A DNA stretch of 64,000 nucleotides from Campylobacter vicugnae (GTDB taxonomy: Bacteria; Campylobacterota; Campylobacteria; Campylobacterales; Campylobacteraceae). Below are positions 37,675 to 50,842 of this stretch, one piece after another. The translations under genes and the position numbers were made by a program. The stretch covers positions 868,001-932,000 of the forward strand of contig NZ_CP018793.1 in the NCBI RefSeq assembly GCF_002139875.1, in the 5' to 3' direction. Position 1 is the first letter of the stretch, and each line of letters opens with the position of its first letter. The notes below the pieces were generated by a model. It made no database searches and was not told where the DNA came from. It saw nothing but the letters and a program-made list of their open reading frames with translations.

Positions 37675-37710
37675 AATATTGATTATATAATAAATATTGA
37701 TTATATAATA
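37675..37710. repeat. Tandem duplication, 18-bp unit x2
   Basis: Two perfect adjacent copies of AATATTGATTATATAATA, ending 24 nt before the 5S rRNA 3' end. They lie where the ribosomal operon terminator would be expected. Confidence 0.92.
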
Positions 37711-37734
37711 AAATAAGATATAGAATATAACAAA

Positions 37735-37852
37735 GCTCGCAGCAACCTACTTTTCCAACATCCCAGTAAGGGAGAGTATCATCGGCCATGATGAGCTTAG
37801 CTTCTTGGTTCGAGATGGAGCAAGGCGTTTCCTCATCTGTATAGCCACGAGC
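37735..37852 (-). rRNA. rrf: 5S ribosomal RNA
   Basis: About 118 nt. The 5' GCTCG and 3' CGAGC ends pair. Conserved internal segments CTCCATCTCGAACC and GATGATACT are present on the minus strand. It is the last gene of the 16S-tRNA-Ala-23S-5S operon. Ends are placed by helix pairing and may be off by 1-2 nt. Confidence 0.9.
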
Positions 37853-37965
37853 AGTGTTAAATAAAATATCATATTAATATAATATCTTATTTAACACTAC
37901 TAATGTTAAATAATATTGTTAAAAATCACTGTCTTAATATCAAACAGACCCTATAAGAATAAAAG

Positions 37966-37990
37966 TTTATCCTTAACAAGGAAGTGATGC
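37966..37990. other. 23S precursor processing stem, 3' arm
   Basis: This 25-nt arm is the reverse complement of 40932-40956 except for one mismatch. The two arms flank the 23S gene exactly and would form the long RNase III processing helix in the precursor RNA. Confidence 0.85.
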
Positions 37991-40900
<2,910 letters not shown>

Positions 40901-40931
40901 TTTTATTAGATTATTATGTATATTCTAATTC

Positions 40932-40956
40932 GCATCACTTCCTTGTTAAAGATAAA
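40932..40956. other. 23S precursor processing stem, 5' arm
   Basis: Partner of 37966-37990; 18 of the bases nearest the gene (40932-40949) pair without interruption. It marks the 5' boundary of the 23S precursor. Confidence 0.85.
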
Positions 40957-41374
40957 GTTAAATAGATAAGAATAAAATAGATAATTATAAAGAAGTTATT
41001 TAAAACTATTTAAGAATTAATCTCTTAGTTCCTATTTATCTCTATTTAGATTTATAATATTTGAATTTAAATTTAATAAGACGGAAAGCATTAACATACT
41101 ATTAAGTAAGCTTTAAAAACTTAATAGCTTGTGAAGTTAATATTTATACTCTATATAAACTATATTGGGATAACATAATATAGAGTAGTTGCAATCAAAT
41201 CAAATTCAAAGCTTTAACAAGTCCTGTAAAATTGTTTTAAATATTAAAACTTGATTGTGACTTTTAACAATGGTAAATTAAATAACTTTAGACTATTTAT
41301 AAAGTCTAATAAGAAAGTTTAAGCTAAACTCTCTGATTAGGCTTTAATAAATATACTATCTTTATAATAGATTA
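40957..41374 (-). other. Ribosomal spacer without tRNA-Ile
   Basis: About 420 nt of AT-rich spacer between tRNA-Ala and the 23S stem. I looked for a second tRNA (Ile-GAT is usual in C. jejuni) and found none. Short inverted pieces such as TATACTCTATATAAACTATATTGGG / ATAATATAGAG (about 41148-41188) could form antitermination or processing structure, which is not resolvable by eye. Confidence 0.6.
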
Positions 41375-41450
41375 TGGTGGAGAATAGCGGGATCGAACCG
41401 CTGACCTCCTGCGTGCAAAGCAGGCGCTCTCCCAGCTGAGCTAATTCCCC
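41375..41450 (-). tRNA. tRNA-Ala(TGC)
   Basis: 76 nt including encoded CCA. Acceptor GGGGAAT pairs with ATTCTCC (one G-T). The D-arm is AGCTCAGCTGGGAGAGC, the anticodon loop is TTTGCAC with anticodon TGC, and the T-arm contains GTTCGATCC. It lies 79 nt downstream of 16S in the ribosomal operon. Confidence 0.97.
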
Positions 41451-41467
41451 TTGTCAATCCCTCAAAC

Positions 41468-41486
41468 CTAAACAAGTGTGATTGAG
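41468..41486. other. 16S precursor processing stem, 3' arm
   Basis: CTAAACAAGTG at 41468-41478 and GATTGAG at 41480-41486 pair with CACTTGTTTAG (43158-43168) and CTCAATC (43148-43154), with a small internal bulge. The arms bracket the 16S gene. Confidence 0.72.
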
Positions 41487-41529
41487 ACTCCTTTGAAGTG
41501 ATAATTGTGAGATCATCACTTTGTACTCT

Positions 41530-43043
<1,514 letters not shown>

Positions 43044-43147
43044 AAATTAAAGTAGATAAACTACTTAAGTATTATGAAGTTTTAATCTAAAAACTTTATA
43101 TTATGTATATAAGTGTTGAATCTAATATTATATAATATAGATTCTGG

Positions 43148-43168
43148 CTCAATCGATCACTTGTTTAG
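43148..43168. other. 16S precursor processing stem, 5' arm
   Basis: Partner of 41468-41486. It lies in the leader of the ribosomal operon about 105-125 nt before the 16S 5' end. Confidence 0.72.
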
Positions 43169-43201
43169 ATTTCAAAGATTGACTATAAAAGATAGTTTAA
43201 C

Positions 43202-43207
43202 ATTATA
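43202..43207 (-). promoter_or_regulatory. Predicted ribosomal operon -10 element
   Basis: TATAAT on the minus strand about 160 nt upstream of 16S, preceded by T-runs (GTTTTTTGTTTTTT) typical of strong Campylobacter promoters. The remaining 43208-43378 gap contains no gene I can support. Confidence 0.45.
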
Positions 43208-43378
43208 TAAATTAAAAAACAAAAAACGATAAAGAGATGATTTAACCAAGTTTAAAAGATGGTTAAGGTGTTTCTCAATTCGTGAGCTGGAATTATATAG
43301 GAGATATGCTTAAAAGTTGCTTAAATGGGTGGATAAATTTGAGAAATTTTATAAATTTATGAAATTCTTGAATTTTTT

Positions 43379-44575
43379 CTATTTATTTATTAAAATATTT
43401 GAGATAATATCGCTAAATTTAACTGAATTATTAAAAATTATCTCGTTATTTTGGATATCAGATTTAAATTTAGATATATAACCTTCATTATTTTGAATCA
43501 ATATTCCATTACTTATCAAAAATTTTTCATATATAGATAAAAACTCTAGTCCTTTTAAAGTAGATAATGGCTTATATGCTTTAAGCTCGCCATTTAAATT
43601 TAACTTTTCTGCTTTTAGAGTTTGGCTATTTCCAAAAATACTAAATTTAAAATCAAAAATATCTTTAACACTCAAACTATCTATATACAACTTTGGTTCA
43701 TTTGCCATAAAATCATACATTAAGTCTTGAGTATTAGAATCAAGTATAATTTTAAATAGGTTTTTATAGCTATTTATATCTATATTTTCCAATCTAATCT
43801 TAGAACTAATATCATTAAAATCTATACCATTTATCATAATATATTTACTTACTATATCAGCAGTAATATTTGCTAGAGCATCAACCTTGCTTTTAAAATT
43901 AATCTTTATCTCATCACTTGATATATCAATAGGATTTACCTTTGCTTTTAGATGTTCTATGATAAGAGTTGTTTCATTTGAAGAAAATATATGCTGGCTT
44001 AAATTATTAAATTCAATTCCATTAATATAATTAGCTTCAAATACAACTCCACTAATACCACCATTAATATCATCAAATTCTAAATTAGCCTTATTAATAT
44101 TAGCTTTTATAAAATATAACTTACTAGAATCCATAATAGCTTCTATATCAATACTAGATAACTTTAAAAAGCTATGATTTTCCATAAATTTAATTGGAGA
44201 TATCTTTGCATTTAAATGGATTGTATCGCTATTTATTGGAATATCTAAATCAAATTTAGCTAAAACTGCGCTATTTTGCTCTAAATCTTTAATATCTCCA
44301 ATAATTTTAATTCCACTAAATATAGCCAAAGCATTATGATAGCTAGATAAATCTACATTTAGATTAAAATCTTTATATATAATAGTAGCATTTAAATCGG
44401 TAGAAAATATAGAGCTACTTTTATTTATATTATCTATTTTAAATTCTCTGTTGTCTTTAAGTATAGTTATGGCAGAATTAATTATAAAATTTGAATATAG
44501 ATATGCATATCCTTGTATCCCGACTAATAAAATCAGTAAAGCGACAAGCACTAATGCAAATCTTTTCACTATCAT
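43379..44575 (-). CDS. Hypothetical membrane-anchored protein (possible DUF945/YdgA-like)
   Basis: A 398-residue protein with one N-terminal transmembrane helix (about 5-28). A long beta-rich region follows, with repeated hydrophobic strands (IHLNAKISPIKFM, LNATIIYKDFNLNVDLSS), rich in Asn, Ile, Ser and Asp. The overall shape recalls DUF945/YdgA or AsmA-like periplasmic envelope proteins, but I see no diagnostic motif. The start overlaps the DedA gene stop by 4 nt, so the two are coupled. It is the last gene of the minus-strand run before the ribosomal operon. Confidence 0.7.
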   Translation of the reverse strand: MIVKRFALVLVALLILLVGIQGYAYLYSNFIINSAITILKDNREFKIDNINKSSSIFSTDLNATIIYKDFNLNVDLSSYHNALAIFSGIKIIGDIKDLEQNSAVLAKFDLDIPINSDTIHLNAKISPIKFMENHSFLKLSSIDIEAIMDSSKLYFIKANINKANLEFDDINGGISGVVFEANYINGIEFNNLSQHIFSSNETTLIIEHLKAKVNPIDISSDEIKINFKSKVDALANITADIVSKYIMINGIDFNDISSKIRLENIDINSYKNLFKIILDSNTQDLMYDFMANEPKLYIDSLSVKDIFDFKFSIFGNSQTLKAEKLNLNGELKAYKPLSTLKGLEFLSIYEKFLISNGILIQNNEGYISKFKSDIQNNEIIFNNSVKFSDIISNILINK

Positions 44576-45132
44576 CTCCTTTTAGTAGCCCAACTAAAAT
44601 ATATCCATATTGAGCCAAGTAGAGCAAATAAAAATATAGGTACGATATAAGCACGATCACCAAAATATGAAGCAAATTGTGATATAAATCCACCAGCATA
44701 ATAGCTAACTAATCCAAAACTAATAGCCCATATAGCTGAGCAAATAGCATTGATAATAGCAAATTTTATCAAGCTATATTTAGTAAGTCCAATAGCTAGC
44801 GGAACTAAAGTTTTTAACCCATAGACATATTTTTTAATAAATATAATCTTATCTCCATATTTTTTAAATAAAATTTGAGCTAAAGCTAGCTTTCTTTTAT
44901 GAGATTTAAAATATGGCATTACTGAGCTTTTATTATACCTACCCATATATACCAAAATCATATCGCCGATAAAATTTGCTATTGCTGCGATAATAATAGA
45001 TAAAGTTAGGTTCATATTGCCTTCAAAACTCAAAAGACCTGCTCCAATAATAGCTACCATACCGCCACCAAGACTGTATAAAAATAAAATTATATAACCA
45101 TAAGTTGATAAATTAGTAAGAATATCTTGCAT
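44572..45132 (-). CDS. DedA-family membrane protein (second paralogue)
   Basis: A 186-residue VTT/DedA-type inner-membrane protein with NFIGDMILVYMGRYNKS and FIKKYVYGLKTLVPLAIGL, parallel to the motifs in the 23972-24577 paralogue. The family functions in lipid translocation and membrane-potential maintenance. It overlaps the genes on both sides, coupling a SYLF lipid-binding protein, DedA and a membrane-anchored beta-rich protein. Confidence 0.86.
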   Translation of the reverse strand: MQDILTNLSTYGYIILFLYSLGGGMVAIIGAGLLSFEGNMNLTLSIIIAAIANFIGDMILVYMGRYNKSSVMPYFKSHKRKLALAQILFKKYGDKIIFIKKYVYGLKTLVPLAIGLTKYSLIKFAIINAICSAIWAISFGLVSYYAGGFISQFASYFGDRAYIVPIFLFALLGSIWIYFSWATKRR

Positions 45133-45761
45133 TATCTTATCACCGATATAGCCTGCATAAGCTGCTCATAACCATATGAAGCAGTATCAAATTTGATTTT
45201 ATCATCAACTGTTATTACAGAACCGCCAAGCTCTGCACCAACAAAAAAGCCTCTATTGTTAGTATAAGCATAAATATCACTAAGACCCATATCGCTAATG
45301 GCTTCACTATTTACACCATAATCCATAAAACTCACCGAAGCACTTGCGCTTAGCGTAAGTTTATTATCGTAAATATCTTTTATCACAGCTTTATTCATTA
45401 CATACATTACAATAAAATTATTCTCATAACCAGCTTGCAATCCTATAGTTGCCCCACCAAGTCTAACTGGCACAGCACTCCATATGCTATTTTGATGGGC
45501 AGATATATTATCATCTATGTATTCTTGTGGTATATCATCACGCACCAACATTACACCACGACCTATTGTAGCACCAAGAATAAATCCAGCTTTAACAAAT
45601 GTTGGAAAGATTATAATAGCAGATGAATTTGTAATAATAGACTGGTTAATTTTATTGGTTCTATTAACGAGATTATAGGCATTAGCACTATCTAAAAGCA
45701 TCTCATTACCACCATAAAGCAGTCCAAAATTAAGCAAAATCAGCCAGATAATCTTTCTCAT
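45132..45761 (-). CDS. Secreted SYLF (Ysc84-like) domain lipid-binding protein
   Basis: A 209-residue protein with a signal peptide (about 1-17, ending LYGG). The rest is a SYLF domain: SSAIIIFPTFVKAGFILGA with GRGVMLV, GGATIGLQAGYENNFIVMYVMN, LTLSASASVSFMDYGV and RGFFVGAELGGSVITVD. Members bind phosphoinositides in eukaryotes; bacterial members are predicted periplasmic lipid-binding proteins of uncertain role. Confidence 0.86.
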   Translation of the reverse strand: MRKIIWLILLNFGLLYGGNEMLLDSANAYNLVNRTNKINQSIITNSSAIIIFPTFVKAGFILGATIGRGVMLVRDDIPQEYIDDNISAHQNSIWSAVPVRLGGATIGLQAGYENNFIVMYVMNKAVIKDIYDNKLTLSASASVSFMDYGVNSEAISDMGLSDIYAYTNNRGFFVGAELGGSVITVDDKIKFDTASYGYEQLMQAISVIR

Positions 45762-45769
45762 TTTCTCTC

Positions 45770-47326
45770 CTATTTTGCGTATTCTATAGCTCTTAATTCG
45801 CGTATTACATTTACTTTAATCTCACCTGGATATTGCATTTTACTCTCTATTTCTTCAGCAATCTCTTTGGCTAAAAGTACAGCCTCATCATCATTTACTA
45901 ACTGAGCATTGGCAATTACTCTAATCTCACGACCAGCATTTATAGCATAAGCGTTTTTAATTCCCTCTTTTGAGTTTGCTATATTTTCTATCTCTTCTAC
46001 TCTTTTTAAGAAACTCTCTAAAACTTCTCGTCTAGCACCAGGTCTAGCAGCCGATAATGCATCAGCAGCACACACTGCAGCACATTCTACACTTAGCGCC
46101 TCTTCATGACCATGATGAGCATATATAGCATTTATTACTACTGGATGTTCTTTATAACGTTTGCAAATTTCAGCACCTAAATCAACATGGCTACCTTGGT
46201 ATTCATGCGTAAGCGCCTTACCAATATCATGCAATATACCTGCTCTAATAGCTAGCTTCTCATCTCCACCAGTCTCAGCAGCTATAATTCCTGCTAAGTG
46301 AGCAACCTCTAGACTATGAGCTAGGGCATTTTGACCATAGCTAGCTCTAAATTTCATTTTACCGATTAATTTAACAATTTCAGGATGAACCTTAGTAATT
46401 CCAAGATCTATTAATATATTTTCACCCTCTTCTAAAATACTAGCTTCAAATTCTTCACAAACTTTTTGATGAATCTCTTCTATTCTAGCTGGCTGAATTC
46501 TACCATCTTCTACAAGTAACTCAATTACCCTTGTAGCAATTGCCCTTCTGTAAAGATTAAAGCTTGAAAGCACAATAGCATGAGGAGTATCATCAATAAT
46601 AATATCCACTCCTAAAACCATCTCAAGCGTCTTGATATTACGCCCTTCTTTGCCAATAATTCTACCTTTTAACTCATCATTTTTAATATCTACTACATTA
46701 ATCAATCTCTCAGCAGCAAATTCTCCAGCAAATCTACTAGTAGCTTGAGCTAGGATATAATTGGCTTTTTTCTTAGCCTCTCTTTTAGCCTCTTCTTCAT
46801 ATTTTCTAACTATATGAGCTATATCGGCACGGCTTTTTTCTTCAACTTTTTTAAGTACCAATTCTTTAGCTTCATCTTGAGTAAGACCAGCTATGCGTTC
46901 CATAGTTTTTAGCACTTCATCAATCTTTTCTTGATATGAATTTTTTAAATTCAAGCCCTCTTCATATAAAGCATTAGCTCTATTTTGACTCTGTTCTAGA
47001 TCATTTTTTAGATTGTTTAAGCTCTCTTTTTGAGATAATAAATTTTGCTCTTTTTTATTTATCTCATCAAATTTTTGATTATACTCTTTTTGAAGCTTAC
47101 TGCCTTTTTCCTCATATCTTTTTTTAGCTTCAAACTCAGCCTCATTTACCTTAACTTTGGCATCTTTAAGTACGCTTTCAGCTTCAAATTCAATAGCCTT
47201 AGCTTTAGCTTTAGCCTGTTCTAAAAATATACTATAATTAGCATCATTTATCTTTTTAGATATTAGCCAACCACCACCGGCTCCGAAAATTAAGCCTCCT
47301 AACCCTACTAATGACATCTCTATCAT
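45770..47326 (-). CDS. rny: Ribonuclease Y
   Basis: A 518-residue membrane-anchored endoribonuclease that initiates mRNA decay. ATG 47326 (MIEMSLVGL) is chosen: AAGG lies seven bases upstream and the frame upstream of it is unlike Rny. The N-terminal helix (about 4-22) is followed by a long coiled coil (to about 180), a KH domain with IGKEGRNIKTLE and an HD domain with ILHDIGKAL and HHGHEE. The 5' end overlaps the 5-formyl-THF cyclo-ligase gene by about 70 nt. Confidence 0.93.
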   Translation of the reverse strand: MIEMSLVGLGGLIFGAGGGWLISKKINDANYSIFLEQAKAKAKAIEFEAESVLKDAKVKVNEAEFEAKKRYEEKGSKLQKEYNQKFDEINKKEQNLLSQKESLNNLKNDLEQSQNRANALYEEGLNLKNSYQEKIDEVLKTMERIAGLTQDEAKELVLKKVEEKSRADIAHIVRKYEEEAKREAKKKANYILAQATSRFAGEFAAERLINVVDIKNDELKGRIIGKEGRNIKTLEMVLGVDIIIDDTPHAIVLSSFNLYRRAIATRVIELLVEDGRIQPARIEEIHQKVCEEFEASILEEGENILIDLGITKVHPEIVKLIGKMKFRASYGQNALAHSLEVAHLAGIIAAETGGDEKLAIRAGILHDIGKALTHEYQGSHVDLGAEICKRYKEHPVVINAIYAHHGHEEALSVECAAVCAADALSAARPGARREVLESFLKRVEEIENIANSKEGIKNAYAINAGREIRVIANAQLVNDDEAVLLAKEIAEEIESKMQYPGEIKVNVIRELRAIEYAK

Positions 47327-47885
47327 AACATACCTTTTTAATATATTTTGTAGTAGGTGTGATATAAAAGTCTGCACAAATATCATGTGCATCACAAATT
47401 TTATCATCAATATACATATCTTTTATACTCACAAACACAATAACTGGTCTATATCCTAGACTATCAAAAAATCTATCATAAAATCCAGCACCATGCCCTA
47501 CTCTAGCCATATTTGTATCTACTGCAATCACTGGCACTATTGCCATATCTATCTTTTTTTTATAAGCATTTGAATCTCTTGCTTCTTTAATTCCAAATTT
47601 AGATACAAAAAGGGGCAGACGCAATTTTACCATTTTTAAGCTTTTATCTACCATAAATGGGACAAATATTGTACAATTTTTTGCTAACTTGCGTCTAAGC
47701 ATTATCAAATTTGGCTCTGTTTGCATCGGAGTAAAAATCAATAAATTTCTTACTTTATAAAACTTAATTAGCCTTAAAATATCCAAATTTAGTCTATTTT
47801 TATAACTATTAGCTACTCTTTTGGACTCTTTTTTTAGAGCAGTTTTAGCCATTTTTCTATAAGTTTGTTTATCATATTTAACCAT
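47256..47885 (-). CDS. 5-formyltetrahydrofolate cyclo-ligase
   Basis: A 209-residue member of the YgfA/MTHFS family, which converts 5-formyl-THF to 5,10-methenyl-THF with ATP. Family features are the early basic YRKMAKTALKKESKR, LLIFTPMQTEPNL, and the glycine-rich ARVGHGAGFYDRFFD. The last roughly 23 codons lie inside the rny coding region in another frame and look arginine-rich (RVRRLNFRSRWW), unlike the rest of the protein. Confidence 0.85.
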   Translation of the reverse strand: MVKYDKQTYRKMAKTALKKESKRVANSYKNRLNLDILRLIKFYKVRNLLIFTPMQTEPNLIMLRRKLAKNCTIFVPFMVDKSLKMVKLRLPLFVSKFGIKEARDSNAYKKKIDMAIVPVIAVDTNMARVGHGAGFYDRFFDSLGYRPVIVFVSIKDMYIDDKICDAHDICADFYITPTTKYIKKVCYDRDVISRVRRLNFRSRWWLANI

Positions 47886-47941
47886 AATATTAATCTTTAT
47901 TTAGTATAATTGCAACATTTTACCAAAAAATTAGGAGAATT

Positions 47942-48484
47942 ATGATGAAATTTAAAATCTTTTTAGCAGCAGTATTATTAACTATATTTACAGGCTGCGA
48001 TAGATCTTCAAACGATCAATCTACCTCACCTTCAACAATACAAGCTGACTATTCAAAACCATTTAAACTTATACTAAATGATGGCAATGAACTTAAAATG
48101 CAAAAAAGAGATGATGGTTATAATATTGATATTAAAGATAAGGCGATATTTTTAAATTTCTTTGCTACTTGGTGTCCGCCATGTAAGGTAGAAATTCCAT
48201 ATCTTATAACACTTCAAGATAAATTTAAAGATAAACTCCAAATAATTGGCGTATCAATTGATGAGATAAGCCTAGAACAAGCTAATGAATTTAAAGAGTT
48301 GCTAAATATAAACTATCCAATTGCCTATACAAAAGCAAATGAATATCTAATCTCATCACTTGGCGGTGTAGTTGGTATTCCATTTAGTATTTTATACTAT
48401 CCAAATGGCAAATTTGCTGCATCTTATAGCGGGTTAGTGCCTATTGAAATGCTTGAAAACGATATTAAAAAGGTAATTAAATAA
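47942..48484 (+). CDS. TlpA-family thioredoxin-like lipoprotein
   Basis: A 180-residue periplasmic thiol-disulfide protein. Its signal peptide ends in the lipobox FTGC (Cys19). The thioredoxin fold shows FLNFFATWCPPCKVEIP with the redox CPPC, the cis-Pro segment GGVVGIPFSILYYPNG and GVSIDEIS. TlpA/ResA-like proteins reduce apocytochrome c or periplasmic disulfides. The stop and the ftsY start share TAATG-type overlap. Confidence 0.88.
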   Translation: MMKFKIFLAAVLLTIFTGCDRSSNDQSTSPSTIQADYSKPFKLILNDGNELKMQKRDDGYNIDIKDKAIFLNFFATWCPPCKVEIPYLITLQDKFKDKLQIIGVSIDEISLEQANEFKELLNINYPIAYTKANEYLISSLGGVVGIPFSILYYPNGKFAASYSGLVPIEMLENDIKKVIK

Positions 48485-49344
48485 TGTTTAATTTTCTTAA
48501 AAAAGGACTTCAAAAGACCCTTAATAGCTTTACAAATTCTAAACCCGCAGATAAAAAAATTACTAAAGATGTTCTTGAGGAGCTTTTATTAGAAGCTGAT
48601 GTGCCATATGAGATTGCTCAAGAGATTATCTATTATCTGCCGCCGCGTGAAATTATAGATAGAGCCGATCTATCCAGAGTAATGCAAACCTACTTTATGT
48701 ATGATAGCAAAAGCGTAGAGGCTAAGCCTTTTGTTATGATGATCTTAGGCGTAAATGGTGCTGGTAAAACAACTACAATAGCTAAATTAGCAAATTTATT
48801 TAAATCAAATTCAAAAAGTGTTATTTTGGGTGCTAGTGATACATTTAGAGCTGGTGCGATAGAGCAGCTACGCCAATGGGCAACTAGATTAGAAGTACCG
48901 ATAATTGCCTCAAGTCAAGGCCACGATCCAGCAGCCGTAGCATATGATACTATCAGCTCAGCAGTAGCTAAAGGTATGGATTACGCTATAATCGATACAG
49001 CCGGTAGATTACAAAATCAAAAAAACCTAGCAAGTGAGCTAGAAAAAATCTCAAGAATAAGTGATAAAGCCCTAAGTGGTGCTCCACACCAAAAAATATT
49101 GATATTAGATGGCACACAAGGAAGTGCCGGAGTTGCTCAAGCTAAGGCATTTAATGAGATAATAAAGGTTGATGGAGTTATTATCACTAAGCTTGATGGC
49201 ACAGCTAAAGGTGGTGCATTATTTGGGATTGCTAGAGAGCTTGAATTGCCTATTTTATACATTGGTGTTGGCGAGAGCAAAGATGATCTTATTAAATTTA
49301 ATCCAAAAGAATTTGTAGATACTATCTGCGATGCTATCTTTTAG
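48484..49344 (+). CDS. ftsY: Signal recognition particle receptor FtsY
   Basis: A 286-residue NG-domain GTPase with only a short A region before LEELLLEADVPYEIAQEI. G1 is GVNGAGKTTTIAKLA; DTFRAGAIEQLR, DTAGRLQNQ, TKLDGTAKGG and IGVGESKDDL follow. It docks SRP-ribosome complexes at the inner membrane. It is downstream of the TlpA-like gene and 8 nt upstream of radA. Confidence 0.95.
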   Translation: MFNFLKKGLQKTLNSFTNSKPADKKITKDVLEELLLEADVPYEIAQEIIYYLPPREIIDRADLSRVMQTYFMYDSKSVEAKPFVMMILGVNGAGKTTTIAKLANLFKSNSKSVILGASDTFRAGAIEQLRQWATRLEVPIIASSQGHDPAAVAYDTISSAVAKGMDYAIIDTAGRLQNQKNLASELEKISRISDKALSGAPHQKILILDGTQGSAGVAQAKAFNEIIKVDGVIITKLDGTAKGGALFGIARELELPILYIGVGESKDDLIKFNPKEFVDTICDAIF

Positions 49345-49352
49345 AAGTAAAA

Positions 49353-50693
49353 ATGGCTAAATTAAAAACTATATTTGAGTGCGAAGCGTGCGGAAATCAG
49401 CAGAGCAAATGGATGGGAAAATGTCCGCAATGTGGTGCTTGGGAGAGCTTTATAGAGCTTAGTAGCCAGCAGATAAAAGTAAGCCAAGAATTAGCAAAAC
49501 TAACTAAAACTATAAATAACGCAACTCCAATATCTCAAATTCAAATAGAGCAGATAAAGCGAAAATCCACTGGTGATAATGAGCTTGACCTTGTATTAGG
49601 TGGCGGTGTAGTAAGTGGTTCGCTAGTTTTAATCGGCGGAAGTCCTGGCATTGGTAAATCTACTTTACTTCTTAAAATCGCTTCAAATTTAGCCAGTAAT
49701 AATCAAAAAGTCTTATATGTCAGCGGCGAAGAGAGTACCAGTCAGATCAAATTAAGAGCCGATCGCCTAAGTGCTAATAGCGATAATCTATTTTTGCTTA
49801 CTGAGATTGATCTTTCATCTATACTAGCTGAAGTGGCTAAAAATGAGTATAAAGCTATAGTTATAGACTCTATCCAAACTTTATATAGCGATAAAATCAG
49901 CTCCGCACCAGGTTCTATATCACAAGTTAGAGAGATTACATTTGAACTAATGAGACTAGCTAAAAAAGATGATATAGCAATATTTATCATTGGCCATATA
50001 ACCAAAGAAGGCTCTATAGCTGGGCCTAGAATTTTGGAGCATATGGTAGATGTAGTGCTATATTTTGAAGGAGATAGCAGCAAAGAGCTTAGAATTTTAA
50101 GAGGGATTAAAAACCGATTTGGTACAACTAGTGAGGTTGGTATCTTTGAGATGAGAAGCAATGGGCTAGTAAGCGCTAAAGATATCAGTAGCAAATTTTT
50201 TACTCGTGGTAGCGCAGTTAGTGGCTCAGCTATTACTGTAACAATGGAAGGAAGTCGTGCATTAGTAGTAGAAATTCAAGCCTTAGTATGTGAAAGCAGC
50301 TACCCAAAAAGAAGCTCAACTGGATTTGATAAAAATCGCTTAGATATGATTTTAGCACTTTTAGAGCGTAAGCTTGAGATTCCACTTGGCCATTATGATG
50401 TATTTATCAATGTTACAGGTGGAGTAAAAATAAATGAACCAGCTTGCGACTTAGCTGTAGTTGCTGCTATAATATCTAGCTTTCGCAATCGTCCAATATC
50501 TAAAGAAAGCGTATTTATCGGTGAGCTTAGTTTAAATGGAGAGATTAGAGAAATTTTTAACCTTGATGCAAGACTAAAAGAGGCAACACTGCAAAAATTT
50601 AAAAATGCAATTACTCCAAACAAGCCTTTAGAAAAATCATCTATCAAAACTTTTGTAGCTAAAGATATAACTCAAGTTCTTGAGTGGATGTAA
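49353..50693 (+). CDS. radA: DNA repair protein RadA
   Basis: A 446-residue RecA-like branch-migration ATPase. It has an N-terminal zinc finger CEACGNQQSKWMGKCPQCG, Walker A GGSPGIGKSTLL, the RadA-specific KNRFG motif and a C-terminal Lon-protease-like fold. In C. jejuni RadA-type processing contributes to recombination and natural transformation. Its reading frame ends 62 nt before tRNA-Leu. Confidence 0.95.
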   Translation: MAKLKTIFECEACGNQQSKWMGKCPQCGAWESFIELSSQQIKVSQELAKLTKTINNATPISQIQIEQIKRKSTGDNELDLVLGGGVVSGSLVLIGGSPGIGKSTLLLKIASNLASNNQKVLYVSGEESTSQIKLRADRLSANSDNLFLLTEIDLSSILAEVAKNEYKAIVIDSIQTLYSDKISSAPGSISQVREITFELMRLAKKDDIAIFIIGHITKEGSIAGPRILEHMVDVVLYFEGDSSKELRILRGIKNRFGTTSEVGIFEMRSNGLVSAKDISSKFFTRGSAVSGSAITVTMEGSRALVVEIQALVCESSYPKRSSTGFDKNRLDMILALLERKLEIPLGHYDVFINVTGGVKINEPACDLAVVAAIISSFRNRPISKESVFIGELSLNGEIREIFNLDARLKEATLQKFKNAITPNKPLEKSSIKTFVAKDITQVLEWM

Positions 50694-50742
50694 TTTAAAT
50701 TCAAAATATTTTAGCTATATTTAATATGAATTTGAGTACAAT

Positions 50743-50748
50743 TATACT
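50743..50748 (+). promoter_or_regulatory. Predicted -10 element of tRNA-Leu
   Basis: TATACT ends 7 nt before the tRNA 5' base, at a normal initiation distance. The upstream sequence is AT-rich with no clear -35, as usual in this genus. Confidence 0.45.
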
Positions 50749-50755
50749 CTTTAAT

Positions 50756-50841
50756 GCCTGAGTGGTGAAATGGTAGACACGCTAGACTCAAAATCTGGTA
50801 GGGGCGACCCTGTGTCGGTTCGAGTCCGACCTCAGGTACCA
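50756..50841 (+). tRNA. tRNA-Leu(CAA)
   Basis: 86 nt with long class II variable arm and encoded CCA. Acceptor GCCTGAG pairs with CTCAGGT (terminal G-T allowed). The anticodon stem CTAGA/TCTGG encloses loop CTCAAAA, giving anticodon CAA. The T-arm is GTTCGAGTC. The last base lies 1 nt before the stop codon of the convergent luxS. Confidence 0.96.
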
Positions 50842-50842
50842 T

